In this document: positions 1 through 6,237 of the stretch, one piece after another
Layout: every line of letters begins with the position of its first letter
Position numbering within the stretch: position 1 is the first letter of the stretch
Assembly (NCBI GenBank): GCA_030044105.1
Contig: JASHWL010000116.1
Coordinates: 1 to 8,195, forward strand
Direction of reading: 5' to 3'
DNA from: Thermoplasmata archaeon
GTDB taxonomy: Archaea > Thermoplasmatota > Thermoplasmata > Lutacidiplasmatales > UBA184
DNA: 8,195 bases
Notes under the pieces: model-generated
The model's database searches: none
What the model was told of the DNA's origin: nothing
What the model saw: only the letters and a program-made list of their open reading frames with translations
Translations under genes and position numbers: made by a program

Positions 1-48
1 CAGTATCCGCACCTTGTTGTCGCGCTTCACGACCCGAACCTCCCTCAT
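1..48 (-). CDS. 5' end of an unidentified gene, cut by the window edge
   Basis: Only the first 10 to 16 codons are present, so the product cannot be named. Two in-frame starts exist. An ATG at 48-46 overlaps the stop of the upstream MoaD-like gene (ATGA), giving a peptide beginning MREVRVVKRDNKVRIL. A GTG at 30-28 begins MKRDNKVRIL and is preceded by GGGAGG (bases 44-39 on the minus strand) with an 8-base spacer, the better ribosome-site geometry. Either start places the gene immediately after the MoaD-like gene, so the two are probably cotranscribed and translationally coupled. The true start is undecided. A partner that uses the sulfur carrier would be a natural expectation, but nothing in these few residues shows it. 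Confidence 0.4.
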   Translation of the reverse strand, partial: MREVRVVKRDNKVRIL

Positions 49-314
49 CCTCCGGCGATGGAATGAAGGATATCGATGGACTCCGCCTGCGCGAGCGGCG
101 TGGCGACCCCGGTCGTGCCGCTCACGTCCTCGCCGTCCACGAACACGCGCACGTAGCGGCGGAGTTGGCCGGTCTCGTCGCGCAGCTTGAACCGGAGCCG
201 CGGGTATCGCGTCTCCAGCGCGTCCAAGAGCTGATCGACGGTCTCGGCCGCGATCCTCTCATGGCTGCGGGGCCCGAACTCGCGCAGCCAGCTGTCGAGG
301 TGAACATCGAGCAT
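45..314 (-). CDS. MoaD/ThiS-family ubiquitin-like sulfur carrier (SAMP1-like)
   Basis: A predicted 89-residue beta-grasp protein. Proteins of this family are activated at a C-terminal Gly-Gly by an E1-like enzyme and then either donate sulfur (molybdopterin or tungstopterin synthesis, tRNA thiolation) or, in archaea, are conjugated to lysines of other proteins. Visible evidence is the small size, the helix segment ETVDQLLDALETRYP, the strand YVRVFVDGEDV, the late segment AESIDILHSIAGG and the Gly-Gly exactly at the C-terminus. The ATG at 314 is chosen because GGAGGTG (329-323 on the minus strand) sits 8 bases before it; a GTG at 323 lies inside that ribosome site and is unlikely. It follows the reductase gene by 94 bases and overlaps or abuts the next gene, so it is probably internal to an operon. 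Family assignment is firm; whether it serves cofactor sulfur transfer, protein modification or both cannot be read from the sequence. Confidence 0.85.
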   Translation of the reverse strand: MLDVHLDSWLREFGPRSHERIAAETVDQLLDALETRYPRLRFKLRDETGQLRRYVRVFVDGEDVSGTTGVATPLAQAESIDILHSIAGG

Positions 315-322
315 CGGCGCCA

Positions 323-329
323 CACCTCC
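323..329 (-). promoter_or_regulatory. Ribosome binding site of the MoaD-like gene
   Basis: The minus strand reads GGAGGTG, a near-complete complement of the archaeal 16S rRNA 3' end, 8 bases before the ATG at 314. It decides against the GTG start at 323, which overlaps it. Confidence 0.65.
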
Positions 330-408
330 GGCTAGCGCTCCCGAGGGCTTGAAGGGTGCGCGCCAGGGGCGGTGGAACGGTCCCGGCGGAGACCCGGGCG
401 TCGGTCGG

Positions 409-990
409 TCATCGCGCGGTCCGGTAGTGGAGCACCAGCTCCCCCCAGCGGTAGCTCTTGGCGCTCAGCAGCTCGAGCGTCTGCTGGCCCGGCATCGGGC
501 CGAACATCGTCGCGCCCCGGCCGAGGAGCACTGGGAACACCGTGAGGTAGTACTCGTCGATCAGGCCCCGCGCGACCAGCGTCTGGGCGAACTGGGGGCC
601 GCCGCCCACCGCGATGCCGCGGCCGCGGGAGCGCTTGAGCCGGTGGATCTCCCGGCCCGGGTCTCCGTGCACGACGCGCGAGTTCTCCCACGTCGCCTCC
701 CGCAGGGTCTCCGAGAAGACGACCTTCTCCGCCCGGTCCAGAAAGCGCGAGAACTCGTGGTAGAAGGGGTGCTCGCCGGGCGTCCGCTTCGAGCGGGGCC
801 AGAACTCCGCCCACCGCTCGTACGCGTGCCGGCCGAGGAGGACGGTGTCCAGCGCGTCGAGGTGCTGCAGCCACATCTCGGTCGAGACCGGATCGGGAGC
901 GCCGTCGGGAGGATCCCCCGAGCCCGGATACTCCGGGAACTCCGCGCGCCCGTCCAGGGTCATGTACATGTGGAGCGAGACCGCGCGCAT
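409..990 (-). CDS. RibD C-terminal / dihydrofolate reductase-fold family reductase
   Basis: A 193-residue protein covering one RibD_C/DHFR-like domain end to end. Recognisable blocks are TLDGR near residues 11-15, LLGRHAYE at 51-58, KVVFSETL at 89-96, the nucleotide-binding glycine turn VGGGP at 128-132, GLIDEYYL at 142-149 and PVLLGRG at 153-159. Family members use NAD(P)H to reduce pterin, pyrimidine or similar substrates; the substrate here is unknown. Stand-alone proteins of this kind are common and are usually not the true riboflavin-pathway RibD, because the deaminase domain is absent. The ATG at 990 is chosen because the family normally starts a few residues before the first strand (here MRAVSLHMYM); an ATG at 1056 would add 22 Arg/Pro-rich residues without family support. 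It is the first gene of the minus-strand group and is read divergently from the regulator at 1095. No good ribosome site is visible, and the A/T-rich patch at 1035-1039 is only a weak TATA candidate. Confidence 0.85.
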   Translation of the reverse strand: MRAVSLHMYMTLDGRAEFPEYPGSGDPPDGAPDPVSTEMWLQHLDALDTVLLGRHAYERWAEFWPRSKRTPGEHPFYHEFSRFLDRAEKVVFSETLREATWENSRVVHGDPGREIHRLKRSRGRGIAVGGGPQFAQTLVARGLIDEYYLTVFPVLLGRGATMFGPMPGQQTLELLSAKSYRWGELVLHYRTAR

Positions 991-1065
991 CCATGGCCGC
1001 CGAGGGGGTGACCCTGGACCGGCAGCGCGCGGGGAAAAACGCTCCGTGCTCCGCATGCGAAGTCC

Positions 1066-1073
1066 TTAGTAGA
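1066..1073 (+). promoter_or_regulatory. Candidate TATA box of the regulator gene (leaderless)
   Basis: TTAGTAGA is the most A/T-rich patch close upstream of the regulator and is centred about 25.5 bases before its ATG, the distance expected if transcription starts at the first base of the start codon. No ribosome site precedes the ATG, which fits. It is a weak match to the archaeal consensus. Confidence 0.4.
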
Positions 1074-1094
1074 GAACCGAACGATGCGCGCCGG

Positions 1095-1862
1095 ATGAAT
1101 TCCCGGGGTCTCGCGTCGTTCCTCTTCGAGATCGCCTCGAGCGAGCGCCTCGAGATCCTGGCGGCGGTGATGGAGCGGCCCCAGAAACACTCGGAGATCG
1201 CCCGCCGGCTCTCGATGACCGGGTCCGAGACCACACGCCACCTCGCCCGCCTCGCGGCCGCGGGCCTCGTGGCGAAGCAGACGTCGGGCGCCTACGGCCC
1301 GACGCCGATGGGCGAGCTCCTCTGGGCGGGCCTGCCGTTCCTGAACTTCCTCCCGGAGCACCGGGAGTACCTGCTGCGACACGATACCCACGTCCTCGAT
1401 CCCACGTTCGTCGCGCGCCTCGGCGAGCTCGGCCGGGGTTCGTTCAACGAGGGCGCCTACCAGGTGATCGCGGTCCAGGAGCAGGCTCTCCACGCGGTGC
1501 ACCGCCGGGCCTGGATCGCCACGGTCCAGCGCTTCGAGCAGGCGATCCCGATCCTTCGCGAGAAGCACGACGCCGGTGCGGATGTCCGGGTCGTCCGCCC
1601 CCGGCCGCTGGTCGAGGAGGAGCGGCGCGCCGGGCGCGACGTGCGTCGGAATTTCCCGCTCCGATTGCTGCCGAAGGTCGAGCTCTTCCTCGCGGTGCTG
1701 GACGATCAGGCGGGCGTGTGCCTGCCGGCGCTGGACGGGACGGTCGACATGTCGACGATGATCCTGCTCACCGAGCCCGTGGGAGTCCGATGGGCCGAGG
1801 ACCTCTTCCTCCGCCTGTGGGAGCGCGCCCAGGACAGCCGGACCGTGGGCGGGCCCCGCTGA
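1095..1862 (+). CDS. Winged-helix transcription regulator with FilR1/DUF1724-type C-terminal domain
   Basis: A 255-residue two-domain DNA-binding protein. Residues about 8-72 form an ArsR-like winged helix: helices around FLFEIASSERLEILAAV, a helix-turn-helix at about 32-60 (HSEIARRLSMTGSETTRHL then LAAAGLVA) and a wing ending near YGPTPMG. Residues about 95-245 match the euryarchaeal domain named after the methanogenesis regulator FilR1, including the closing WAEDLFLRLWERA block (233-245). In this family the second domain is thought to sense a ligand, which is unknown here. The ATG at 1095 is chosen because it starts just before the first helix and has a TATA-like box 26 bases upstream; a longer frame from 993 would add 34 residues lacking domain character and would overlap the start of the divergent reductase gene. 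The ABC transporter follows 103 bases downstream on the same strand, making it a reasonable target, although no operator was proven. Confidence 0.85.
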   Translation: MNSRGLASFLFEIASSERLEILAAVMERPQKHSEIARRLSMTGSETTRHLARLAAAGLVAKQTSGAYGPTPMGELLWAGLPFLNFLPEHREYLLRHDTHVLDPTFVARLGELGRGSFNEGAYQVIAVQEQALHAVHRRAWIATVQRFEQAIPILREKHDAGADVRVVRPRPLVEEERRAGRDVRRNFPLRLLPKVELFLAVLDDQAGVCLPALDGTVDMSTMILLTEPVGVRWAEDLFLRLWERAQDSRTVGGPR

Positions 1863-1900
1863 GCGCCGCGCGCCGGCCGGGGGTCCGGGGACGGGATAGA

Positions 1901-1908
1901 GAAAAATA
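1901..1908 (+). promoter_or_regulatory. Candidate TATA box of the ABC transporter operon
   Basis: GAAAAATA is a sharp A-rich island in an otherwise G/C-rich 103-base intergenic region. It would place the transcription start near 1930 and leave a leader of about 35 bases before the ATG at 1966. The leader contains a short inverted repeat, GTCCG (1941-1945) and CGGAC (1956-1960), ending five bases before the start codon. There is no convincing ribosome site. Confidence 0.45.
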
Positions 1909-1965
1909 GGGCCCGTCGCTGGGGCGCGCACAAACCCACCGTCCGGTGCCCCGGGCGGACCCCCG

Positions 1966-2763
1966 ATGTCGACGCTCGTCGCGCAGTCCATCACCCGCGT
2001 GTTCGGCCGGTTCACGGCCGTGGACCACATCTCGTTCGAGGTCGGCGAGGGCGAGGTGTTCGGCATCCTCGGGCCGAACGGCGCCGGCAAGACGACCACG
2101 ATCAAGGTCCTGACGACGCTCCTCCCGCTCACGAGCGGGACCGCGACGGTCGCGGGGTTCGACGTCGTCCGGGAGCCCGCGCGGGTGCGCGGGGTCATCG
2201 GCTACGTGCCCCAGCTCATCTCCGCGGACCCGCTCGTGACGGGCTACGACAACCTGCGGGTCTTCGCGCGTCTCTACCAGGTCCCGCGCGCGGAGCGGGA
2301 CGCCCGCATCGAGAGCGCGCTCGAGTTCATGGGACTCTCGGAGTTCGCGCGGACCCCGGTCAAGTACTACAGCGGCGGCATGATCCGCCGGCTCGAGATC
2401 GCGCAGGCGCTCCTCCACCGGCCGCGGATCCTGTTCCTGGACGAACCGACGGTGGGGCTCGATCCGGTCGCGCGGGACGCGGTCTGGGGCCAGATCGAGC
2501 GCCTGCGCGAGGAGTTCCGGACCTCCGTCGTCCTCACGACCCACTACATGGAGGAGGCGGACCGCCTCTGCGACCGCCTCGCGATCATGCATCGGGGGCG
2601 GATCGTGGCGAGCGGCCCCCCGTCGTCGCTGAAGGCCGACATGGGGACGCCCGGGGCGACCCTCGAGGACGTCTTCGCGCACTTCGCCGGCGAAGGGCTC
2701 GACACGGGCGTCGGGTTCCGCGAGACGCAGCGCACGCGCCGGACCGCGATCCGGCTGGAGTGA
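1966..2763 (+). CDS. ABC-2 type transporter ATP-binding subunit (DrrA/CcmA-like)
   Basis: The 265-residue cytoplasmic ATPase that powers an exporter. All functional motifs are intact: Walker A GPNGAGKTT at residues 36-44, Q-loop glutamine in GYVPQ (Q83), signature YSGGMIRR at 135-142, Walker B ILFLDEP at 155-161, D-loop GLDP at 164-167 and the switch histidine in TTHYMEEAD (H193). The signature and the EEADRLCDRLAIMHRG block are typical of the drug, lipid or polysaccharide exporter branch that includes daunorubicin-resistance DrrA. It ends shortly after the LEDVF element with a basic tail of about 25 residues and lacks the long C-terminal domain of full-length DrrA proteins. The permease gene begins 4 bases after its stop, so the two subunits form one transporter. 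The exported substrate cannot be deduced. Confidence 0.95.
   Translation: MSTLVAQSITRVFGRFTAVDHISFEVGEGEVFGILGPNGAGKTTTIKVLTTLLPLTSGTATVAGFDVVREPARVRGVIGYVPQLISADPLVTGYDNLRVFARLYQVPRAERDARIESALEFMGLSEFARTPVKYYSGGMIRRLEIAQALLHRPRILFLDEPTVGLDPVARDAVWGQIERLREEFRTSVVLTTHYMEEADRLCDRLAIMHRGRIVASGPPSSLKADMGTPGATLEDVFAHFAGEGLDTGVGFRETQRTRRTAIRLE
2757..2763 (+). promoter_or_regulatory. Ribosome binding site of the permease gene
   Basis: GGAGTGA overlaps the stop codon of the ATPase gene and lies 4 bases before the GTG at 2768, with the GGAG core 7 bases away. It supports that start and coupled translation of the two subunits. Confidence 0.5.
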
Positions 2764-2767
2764 GAGG

Positions 2768-3580
2768 GTGGCCACCCCTTCCCTCCCCGCCGCCGGGTTC
2801 GGACGTCGGATCGCGACGCAGCTCGACCGCACGTTCGCGATCGTCGACTACGAGGTCCGCAAGCTCCGCCGCGACCCGTCCGAGCTCTTGCTGCGGGCCG
2901 TGCAGCCCGCGCTCTGGCTGCTCGTGTTCGGCGAGGTGTTCACGCAGGTCCACGTGATTCCGACCGGGAACCTCACCTACCTCCAGTTCCTCGCGCCGGG
3001 CGTCCTTTCCCAGAGCGTCCTGTTCATCGCGATCTTCTACGGCATCGCGTCGATCCGCGAGCGCGAGCTCGGGATCATCTACAAGTTCCTCGTGAGCCCG
3101 GCCTCCCGCATCTCCCTCGTGACGGGGAAGGCGCTCTCCGCGAGCGTGCGCGGGCTCTCCCAGGCGACGATCGTCTACCTGCTCGCCGTCGCGCTCGGGG
3201 TCCACCCGAGCCTGGACCCGCTCGACATCCTGGGCGTGCTCGTCGCGGTCGTGCTCGGCGCCTCGCTCTTCGCGACGCTCTCGATGATCATCGCCAGCCT
3301 GGTGAAGACGCAGGAGCGCTTCCTCGGGATCGGCCAGCTGCTCACGATGCCGCTGTTCTTCGCGAGTAGCGCAATCTACCCGATTTCGATAATGCCGACG
3401 TGGCTGCGGCCGATCGCGTACGCGAACCCGCTCACCTACCTGGTCGACGCGGTGCGGAAGCTCATGATCCCCGCGAGCACGAGCGTCTTCCCGCTCGGCG
3501 TGGACTTCGCGGTGCTGCTGGGCGCGACGATCGTGCTGATCCTGGTCGAGTCGCGCCTCTACCCGCGCATGGCCCAGTGA
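2768..3580 (+). CDS. ABC-2 type transporter permease
   Basis: A 270-residue polytopic membrane protein, the channel half of the exporter. Hydrophobic segments are seen at about residues 41-58, 70-93, 128-145, 152-178, 186-208 and 244-262, the six-helix plan of ABC-2 permeases. Diagnostic sequence includes the amphipathic N-terminal YEVRKLRRDP segment, FLAPGVLSQSVLF in the second helix, the cytoplasmic stretch RERELGIIYKFLVSPASR that contacts the ATPase, and the conserved late motif RPIAYANPLTYLVDAVR (214-230). The GTG start is supported by a GGAG-type ribosome site spanning the preceding stop. Length and motifs are normal for the DrrB-like group, so the protein appears complete. A dimer of this subunit with two ATPases is the expected complex. 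The substrate is unknown. Confidence 0.93.
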   Translation: MATPSLPAAGFGRRIATQLDRTFAIVDYEVRKLRRDPSELLLRAVQPALWLLVFGEVFTQVHVIPTGNLTYLQFLAPGVLSQSVLFIAIFYGIASIRERELGIIYKFLVSPASRISLVTGKALSASVRGLSQATIVYLLAVALGVHPSLDPLDILGVLVAVVLGASLFATLSMIIASLVKTQERFLGIGQLLTMPLFFASSAIYPISIMPTWLRPIAYANPLTYLVDAVRKLMIPASTSVFPLGVDFAVLLGATIVLILVESRLYPRMAQ

Positions 3581-3589
3581 GCTCCCGGG

Positions 3590-3603
3590 GGGGTCCGGAC
3601 CCC
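3590..3603. promoter_or_regulatory. Perfect 14-base palindrome upstream of the protease promoter
   Basis: GGGGTCCGGACCCC reads identically on both strands. It lies 10 bases after the permease stop and 20 bases before the TATA-like box of the protease gene. It could be an operator for a dimeric regulator, or in RNA a short hairpin at the end of the transporter message. No T-run follows, so a terminator role is less likely. Function is not shown. Confidence 0.35.
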
Positions 3604-3622
3604 GCGGGCGCCGGTCGGCGGG

Positions 3623-3630
3623 TTCATAAC
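3623..3630 (+). promoter_or_regulatory. Candidate TATA box of the thermopsin gene (leaderless)
   Basis: TTCATAAC stands out from G/C-rich surroundings and is centred 25.5 bases before the ATG at 3652. No ribosome site precedes the ATG, so the message is probably leaderless and the protease has its own promoter rather than being read only from the transporter operon. Confidence 0.5.
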
Positions 3631-3651
3631 CCTCGCGATTTTCCACGGCGC

Positions 3652-6150
3652 ATGCACGCTTGGCGTCGCCGCGCCGCGCTCGCTCTGGGAATCGCCTCGA
3701 TCATGGTCGTCTCCGCGCTCGCCCTGGCGGGCTCGGCCGCCGCTCCCGCGGCCGCCGCGCCGGCCGCGTCCTCCTCGGTCGCTGCGGCCTCGACCACGAC
3801 CTCGACCGCCACGACCGTTTCCTCCTCCGCGCTCTCGGACAACCCGGCGGGCGCGGCCGCCGAGAACGCGCTCGCGGCCACGGCGGCCGCCGGCGTGAGC
3901 CCGCACTACGTCTTCCCACCCCGCGCGTCCGCCACGCCGGCCGAGGAGGCCCAGGCAAAGGCCACGGGCCACGTGACGCCCCTCTACACCGGCGTGCCGG
4001 CCCCGGTCGGTCTCGCCTACTACGGTTTGAGCCAGGGCGCGGGCGGATCGATCGCCGCGACGACGCTCGGGACGACCCGCCTCAAGGGCACCGTCGACAT
4101 GAGCGCGACCGGCGTCCAGCCCCAGGACCTCTTCCAGAGCTCGCCCGACAGCTACGGCATCCAGCTCAACGCGGTCGACACCAACGTGACGCTGTTCGGT
4201 AACAACACCTACGCGTTCTGGACGCAGAACGTGGTGGAGTACTACGCGACCTCGGACTTCCTGGTCCTGGTCACCAACGTCTGGAACTTCTCCTCGCCGA
4301 CCGCCTCGATGACCCAGAACGCGATCTACGCGCACGGGCCCTACGGGACGAACGAGGCCGGGGAGCTCGGCTACTACTACGCCGAGGCCGAGGTGCCGTT
4401 CCCCGTCAGCTATCCCTTCGACCTCACGCTCTGGATGAACTCGACCGTGAACCACGGGCGCAACGAGGTCGTGTTCTCGGTCGCGGTCTCGAGCGAGTCG
4501 GGCAGCTTCTCGGCGCCCTACGACTACGTGATCTTCAACTCGACCGTGGCCCACGGGCCGAAGGTGACCACCGCCTCCGACTACCTCGCGAACGGGGTCG
4601 CCTACAACCCCCTCGGGCTCACGGACGACTACGAGCTCATCTTCGGGGGCCCGGGCGGCGGCAGCCAGGCCGACATCGGCCAGGCCCAGGCGACGCTCGG
4701 TCTCTCGTACTGGACCGGGAGCGGCTACAGCGCGATCCCCGCGGCCTACAACTACGGCGGGGAGACCGGCGAGACGGTCGACGGGATCAACGTGGCGTGG
4801 ACGGAGGGGGCCAACGGTCCCCACGGCGTCCTGACCAACGGCCCGACCGTGCTCCGCGGTCTCTGGAACGCCGCGGGCCCGACCGGGGCGACGCCCGTGA
4901 CCATCGCGGTCAGTCCGGGGAACGCCTGGTACGTGATCACGCCGCTGGCGAACAGCCCGGCGCTCAAGAACTTCCTGATCCCCGAGGCGGTGGCCGTGCC
5001 CGCGGTGTACGGCCAGACCTTCCACCTGACGCCCGGGACGTACCGCGTCGAGGTCGGCCTCGCGGACTACACGCCGGTGACGTTCACGCTGACGGTCGGC
5101 TCCGCGCCGATCTCGACGTCCGTGCACCTCCGGCTCAACTGGCTCGAGGGCGTGTACACGCCGCTCTGGGCGTTCTCGAACGCCGAGCTCGCCGCGATCT
5201 CGTACTCGGGCTTCGGGACCGAGCTCCAGCCGTACCTCCTCTGGGCGAACCAGCTCGCGCCGCTCTCCTCCGTGTTCGGGCTGTACAACGACTACGCGTT
5301 CCCCGTGTTCCCGGGCATCTACCTGCACGGGACGACGGCGACGACCTACGTCTACCAGGGCGGCTCGCTGGTCGCGGACACGAACACGTTCGCCTATCCG
5401 GGCCAGTACCTGCCGGCGACCAACGACCTGCAGAGCTGGTTCTGGGACGTGAGCCACGTCGCGCTCGATTCGGACACGTTCTCGGGCTGGTTCAGCTCGT
5501 ACACGTACTACCCGGCGGTGTTCGACACGTTCAACGTGATCTTCTACGAGTCGTCGCACAACCTCGTCGCGGGGAGCCTCTTCGCGACGGAGTCCCAGGG
5601 ACTGCTGCTGTTCAGCGGCGGGACGATCTTCGGCCAGGTGAACGTCGGCGGAGGCAACAACACCGTCTGGGGGAACACCTTCGTCGAGGTCAGTCCCCCG
5701 ACCTCCCTGTACCCGATCGAGCCGGTCTGGGCGATCTTCGATGTCGGGCTCGGCCTCCAGGTCGCGGAGCAGAGCGACCTGATCTACAACAATTGGTTCG
5801 CGACGCCCACGACCGCGTGGATGCTGCCGCTGAACCTGTACTCGGGCGACCCGTTCTCCTACACGGACACGTGGAACATCGCGCCGCAGCCGGCGGGGAT
5901 CGTGCACCACGCCGCGGGCTTCCCGTACACGCCGCTCTCCGGTAGCATCACCGGCGGGACGGTCCAGGGCGGGAACTACTGGTGGGACTACGGCCTCACC
6001 GACAACCCGTACAACGGCGCCGACAACCCGCTCGGCCAGCTGCCCTACGTCGAGAACGCGACGACGCTCCTGGTGTACGTCTACGGCCCGTACTACTACT
6101 TCGCGTCGTACCTCTACAACGGCGGGGACTACGCGCCGCTGACGCTGTAG
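3652..6150 (+). CDS. Secreted thermopsin-like protease (peptidase family A5) with NosD-like C-terminal half
   Basis: An 832-residue predicted exported acid protease. Residues 5-7 (RRR) and a hydrophobic core at about 8-27 make a signal peptide, followed by an Ala/Ser/Thr-rich low-complexity linker to about 75. The thermopsin domain covers roughly 85-430, recognised by PAPVGLAYYGLS (116-127), YGIQLNAVDTNVTLFGNNTY (168-187), the block VTNVWNFSSPTASM (207-220) and a run of aromatic beta-strands. A beta-sandwich-like segment LTPGTYRVEVGLADY (459-473) follows. From about 595 the chain resembles rungs of a right-handed beta-helix (HNLVAGS, GGGNNTVWGNTF) and ends with GGNYWWDYG (773-781), the kind of motif seen in NosD-type repeats. 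Glycosylation sequons include N178, N184, N212, N263, N296, N670 and N802. No C-terminal membrane anchor is seen. Catalytic residues of this family are not ones I can assign. It is more than twice the size of mature Sulfolobus thermopsin (about 340 residues). A start at 3652 is chosen because it opens the signal peptide and fits the promoter spacing. Confidence 0.88.
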   Translation: MHAWRRRAALALGIASIMVVSALALAGSAAAPAAAAPAASSSVAAASTTTSTATTVSSSALSDNPAGAAAENALAATAAAGVSPHYVFPPRASATPAEEAQAKATGHVTPLYTGVPAPVGLAYYGLSQGAGGSIAATTLGTTRLKGTVDMSATGVQPQDLFQSSPDSYGIQLNAVDTNVTLFGNNTYAFWTQNVVEYYATSDFLVLVTNVWNFSSPTASMTQNAIYAHGPYGTNEAGELGYYYAEAEVPFPVSYPFDLTLWMNSTVNHGRNEVVFSVAVSSESGSFSAPYDYVIFNSTVAHGPKVTTASDYLANGVAYNPLGLTDDYELIFGGPGGGSQADIGQAQATLGLSYWTGSGYSAIPAAYNYGGETGETVDGINVAWTEGANGPHGVLTNGPTVLRGLWNAAGPTGATPVTIAVSPGNAWYVITPLANSPALKNFLIPEAVAVPAVYGQTFHLTPGTYRVEVGLADYTPVTFTLTVGSAPISTSVHLRLNWLEGVYTPLWAFSNAELAAISYSGFGTELQPYLLWANQLAPLSSVFGLYNDYAFPVFPGIYLHGTTATTYVYQGGSLVADTNTFAYPGQYLPATNDLQSWFWDVSHVALDSDTFSGWFSSYTYYPAVFDTFNVIFYESSHNLVAGSLFATESQGLLLFSGGTIFGQVNVGGGNNTVWGNTFVEVSPPTSLYPIEPVWAIFDVGLGLQVAEQSDLIYNNWFATPTTAWMLPLNLYSGDPFSYTDTWNIAPQPAGIVHHAAGFPYTPLSGSITGGTVQGGNYWWDYGLTDNPYNGADNPLGQLPYVENATTLLVYVYGPYYYFASYLYNGGDYAPLTL
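3730..3860 (+). repeat. Low-complexity Ala/Ser/Thr linker coding region
   Basis: Codons for Ala, Ser and Thr dominate (residues about 27-70 of the protease), giving runs such as GCCGCCGCTCCCGCGGCCGC. This is a flexible, possibly O-glycosylated spacer between the signal peptide and the catalytic part. It is compositional bias and not a tandem DNA repeat with a fixed unit. Confidence 0.6.
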
Positions 6151-6175
6151 GTCGCTCGGGGGGCGCTCCGGGCCA

Positions 6176-6196
6176 ACCCCTTCCTTCCGTTTCTTC
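6176..6196 (+). terminator. Pyrimidine-rich tract after the protease gene, possible terminator
   Basis: Between the convergent stops at 6150 and 6238 lies an unusually pyrimidine-rich tract (CCCCTTCCTTCCGTTTCTTC) on the plus strand, about 26 bases after the protease stop. Archaeal transcription often ends at T-rich stretches without a hairpin. The tract is interrupted by C residues, so the call is tentative. Confidence 0.35.
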
Positions 6197-6237
6197 GGCG
6201 GCGAGGGGCGCGGCCGCGGACCCTCGGGATCGGGCGC

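Noticed and set aside
993..1094. Upstream ATG giving the regulator 34 extra residues
   Set aside because: The extension lies before the first helix of the winged-helix domain, lacks any motif, abuts the start of the divergent reductase gene and would swallow the TATA-like box at 1066-1073.
332..1234. 300-codon minus-strand frame across the reductase gene
   Set aside because: It is out of frame with the DHFR-fold motifs and reads as Arg/Pro/Gly-rich noise; it is a shadow of the gene at 409-990.
1863..1895. GC-rich inverted sequences after the regulator stop as an intrinsic terminator
   Set aside because: Short GC-rich arms are frequent in this DNA, and the A-rich patch that follows is purine-rich rather than a T-run on the coding strand. 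It reads better as the next promoter.
960..2832. Two long minus-strand open frames (960-2198 and 1768-2832) opposite the regulator and the ABC ATPase
   Set aside because: They run through two unrelated plus-strand genes and an intergenic region, and their Arg/Glu/His-rich translations match nothing recognisable. The plus strand carries intact Walker and helix-turn-helix motifs.
3400..3651. Possible start of the thermopsin frame inside the permease gene
   Set aside because: The frame is open upstream, but the signal peptide (RRR followed by a hydrophobic core) begins at 3652, which also has correct promoter spacing. The extension would bury the signal peptide.
3559..5910. Very long open frame (783 codons) on the minus strand opposite the thermopsin gene
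   Set aside because: The translation is Arg/Gly/Val/Asp-rich with no recognisable domain or hydrophobic pattern, as expected from the antisense of a GC-rich gene with strong third-position bias. The opposite strand has clear thermopsin motifs.
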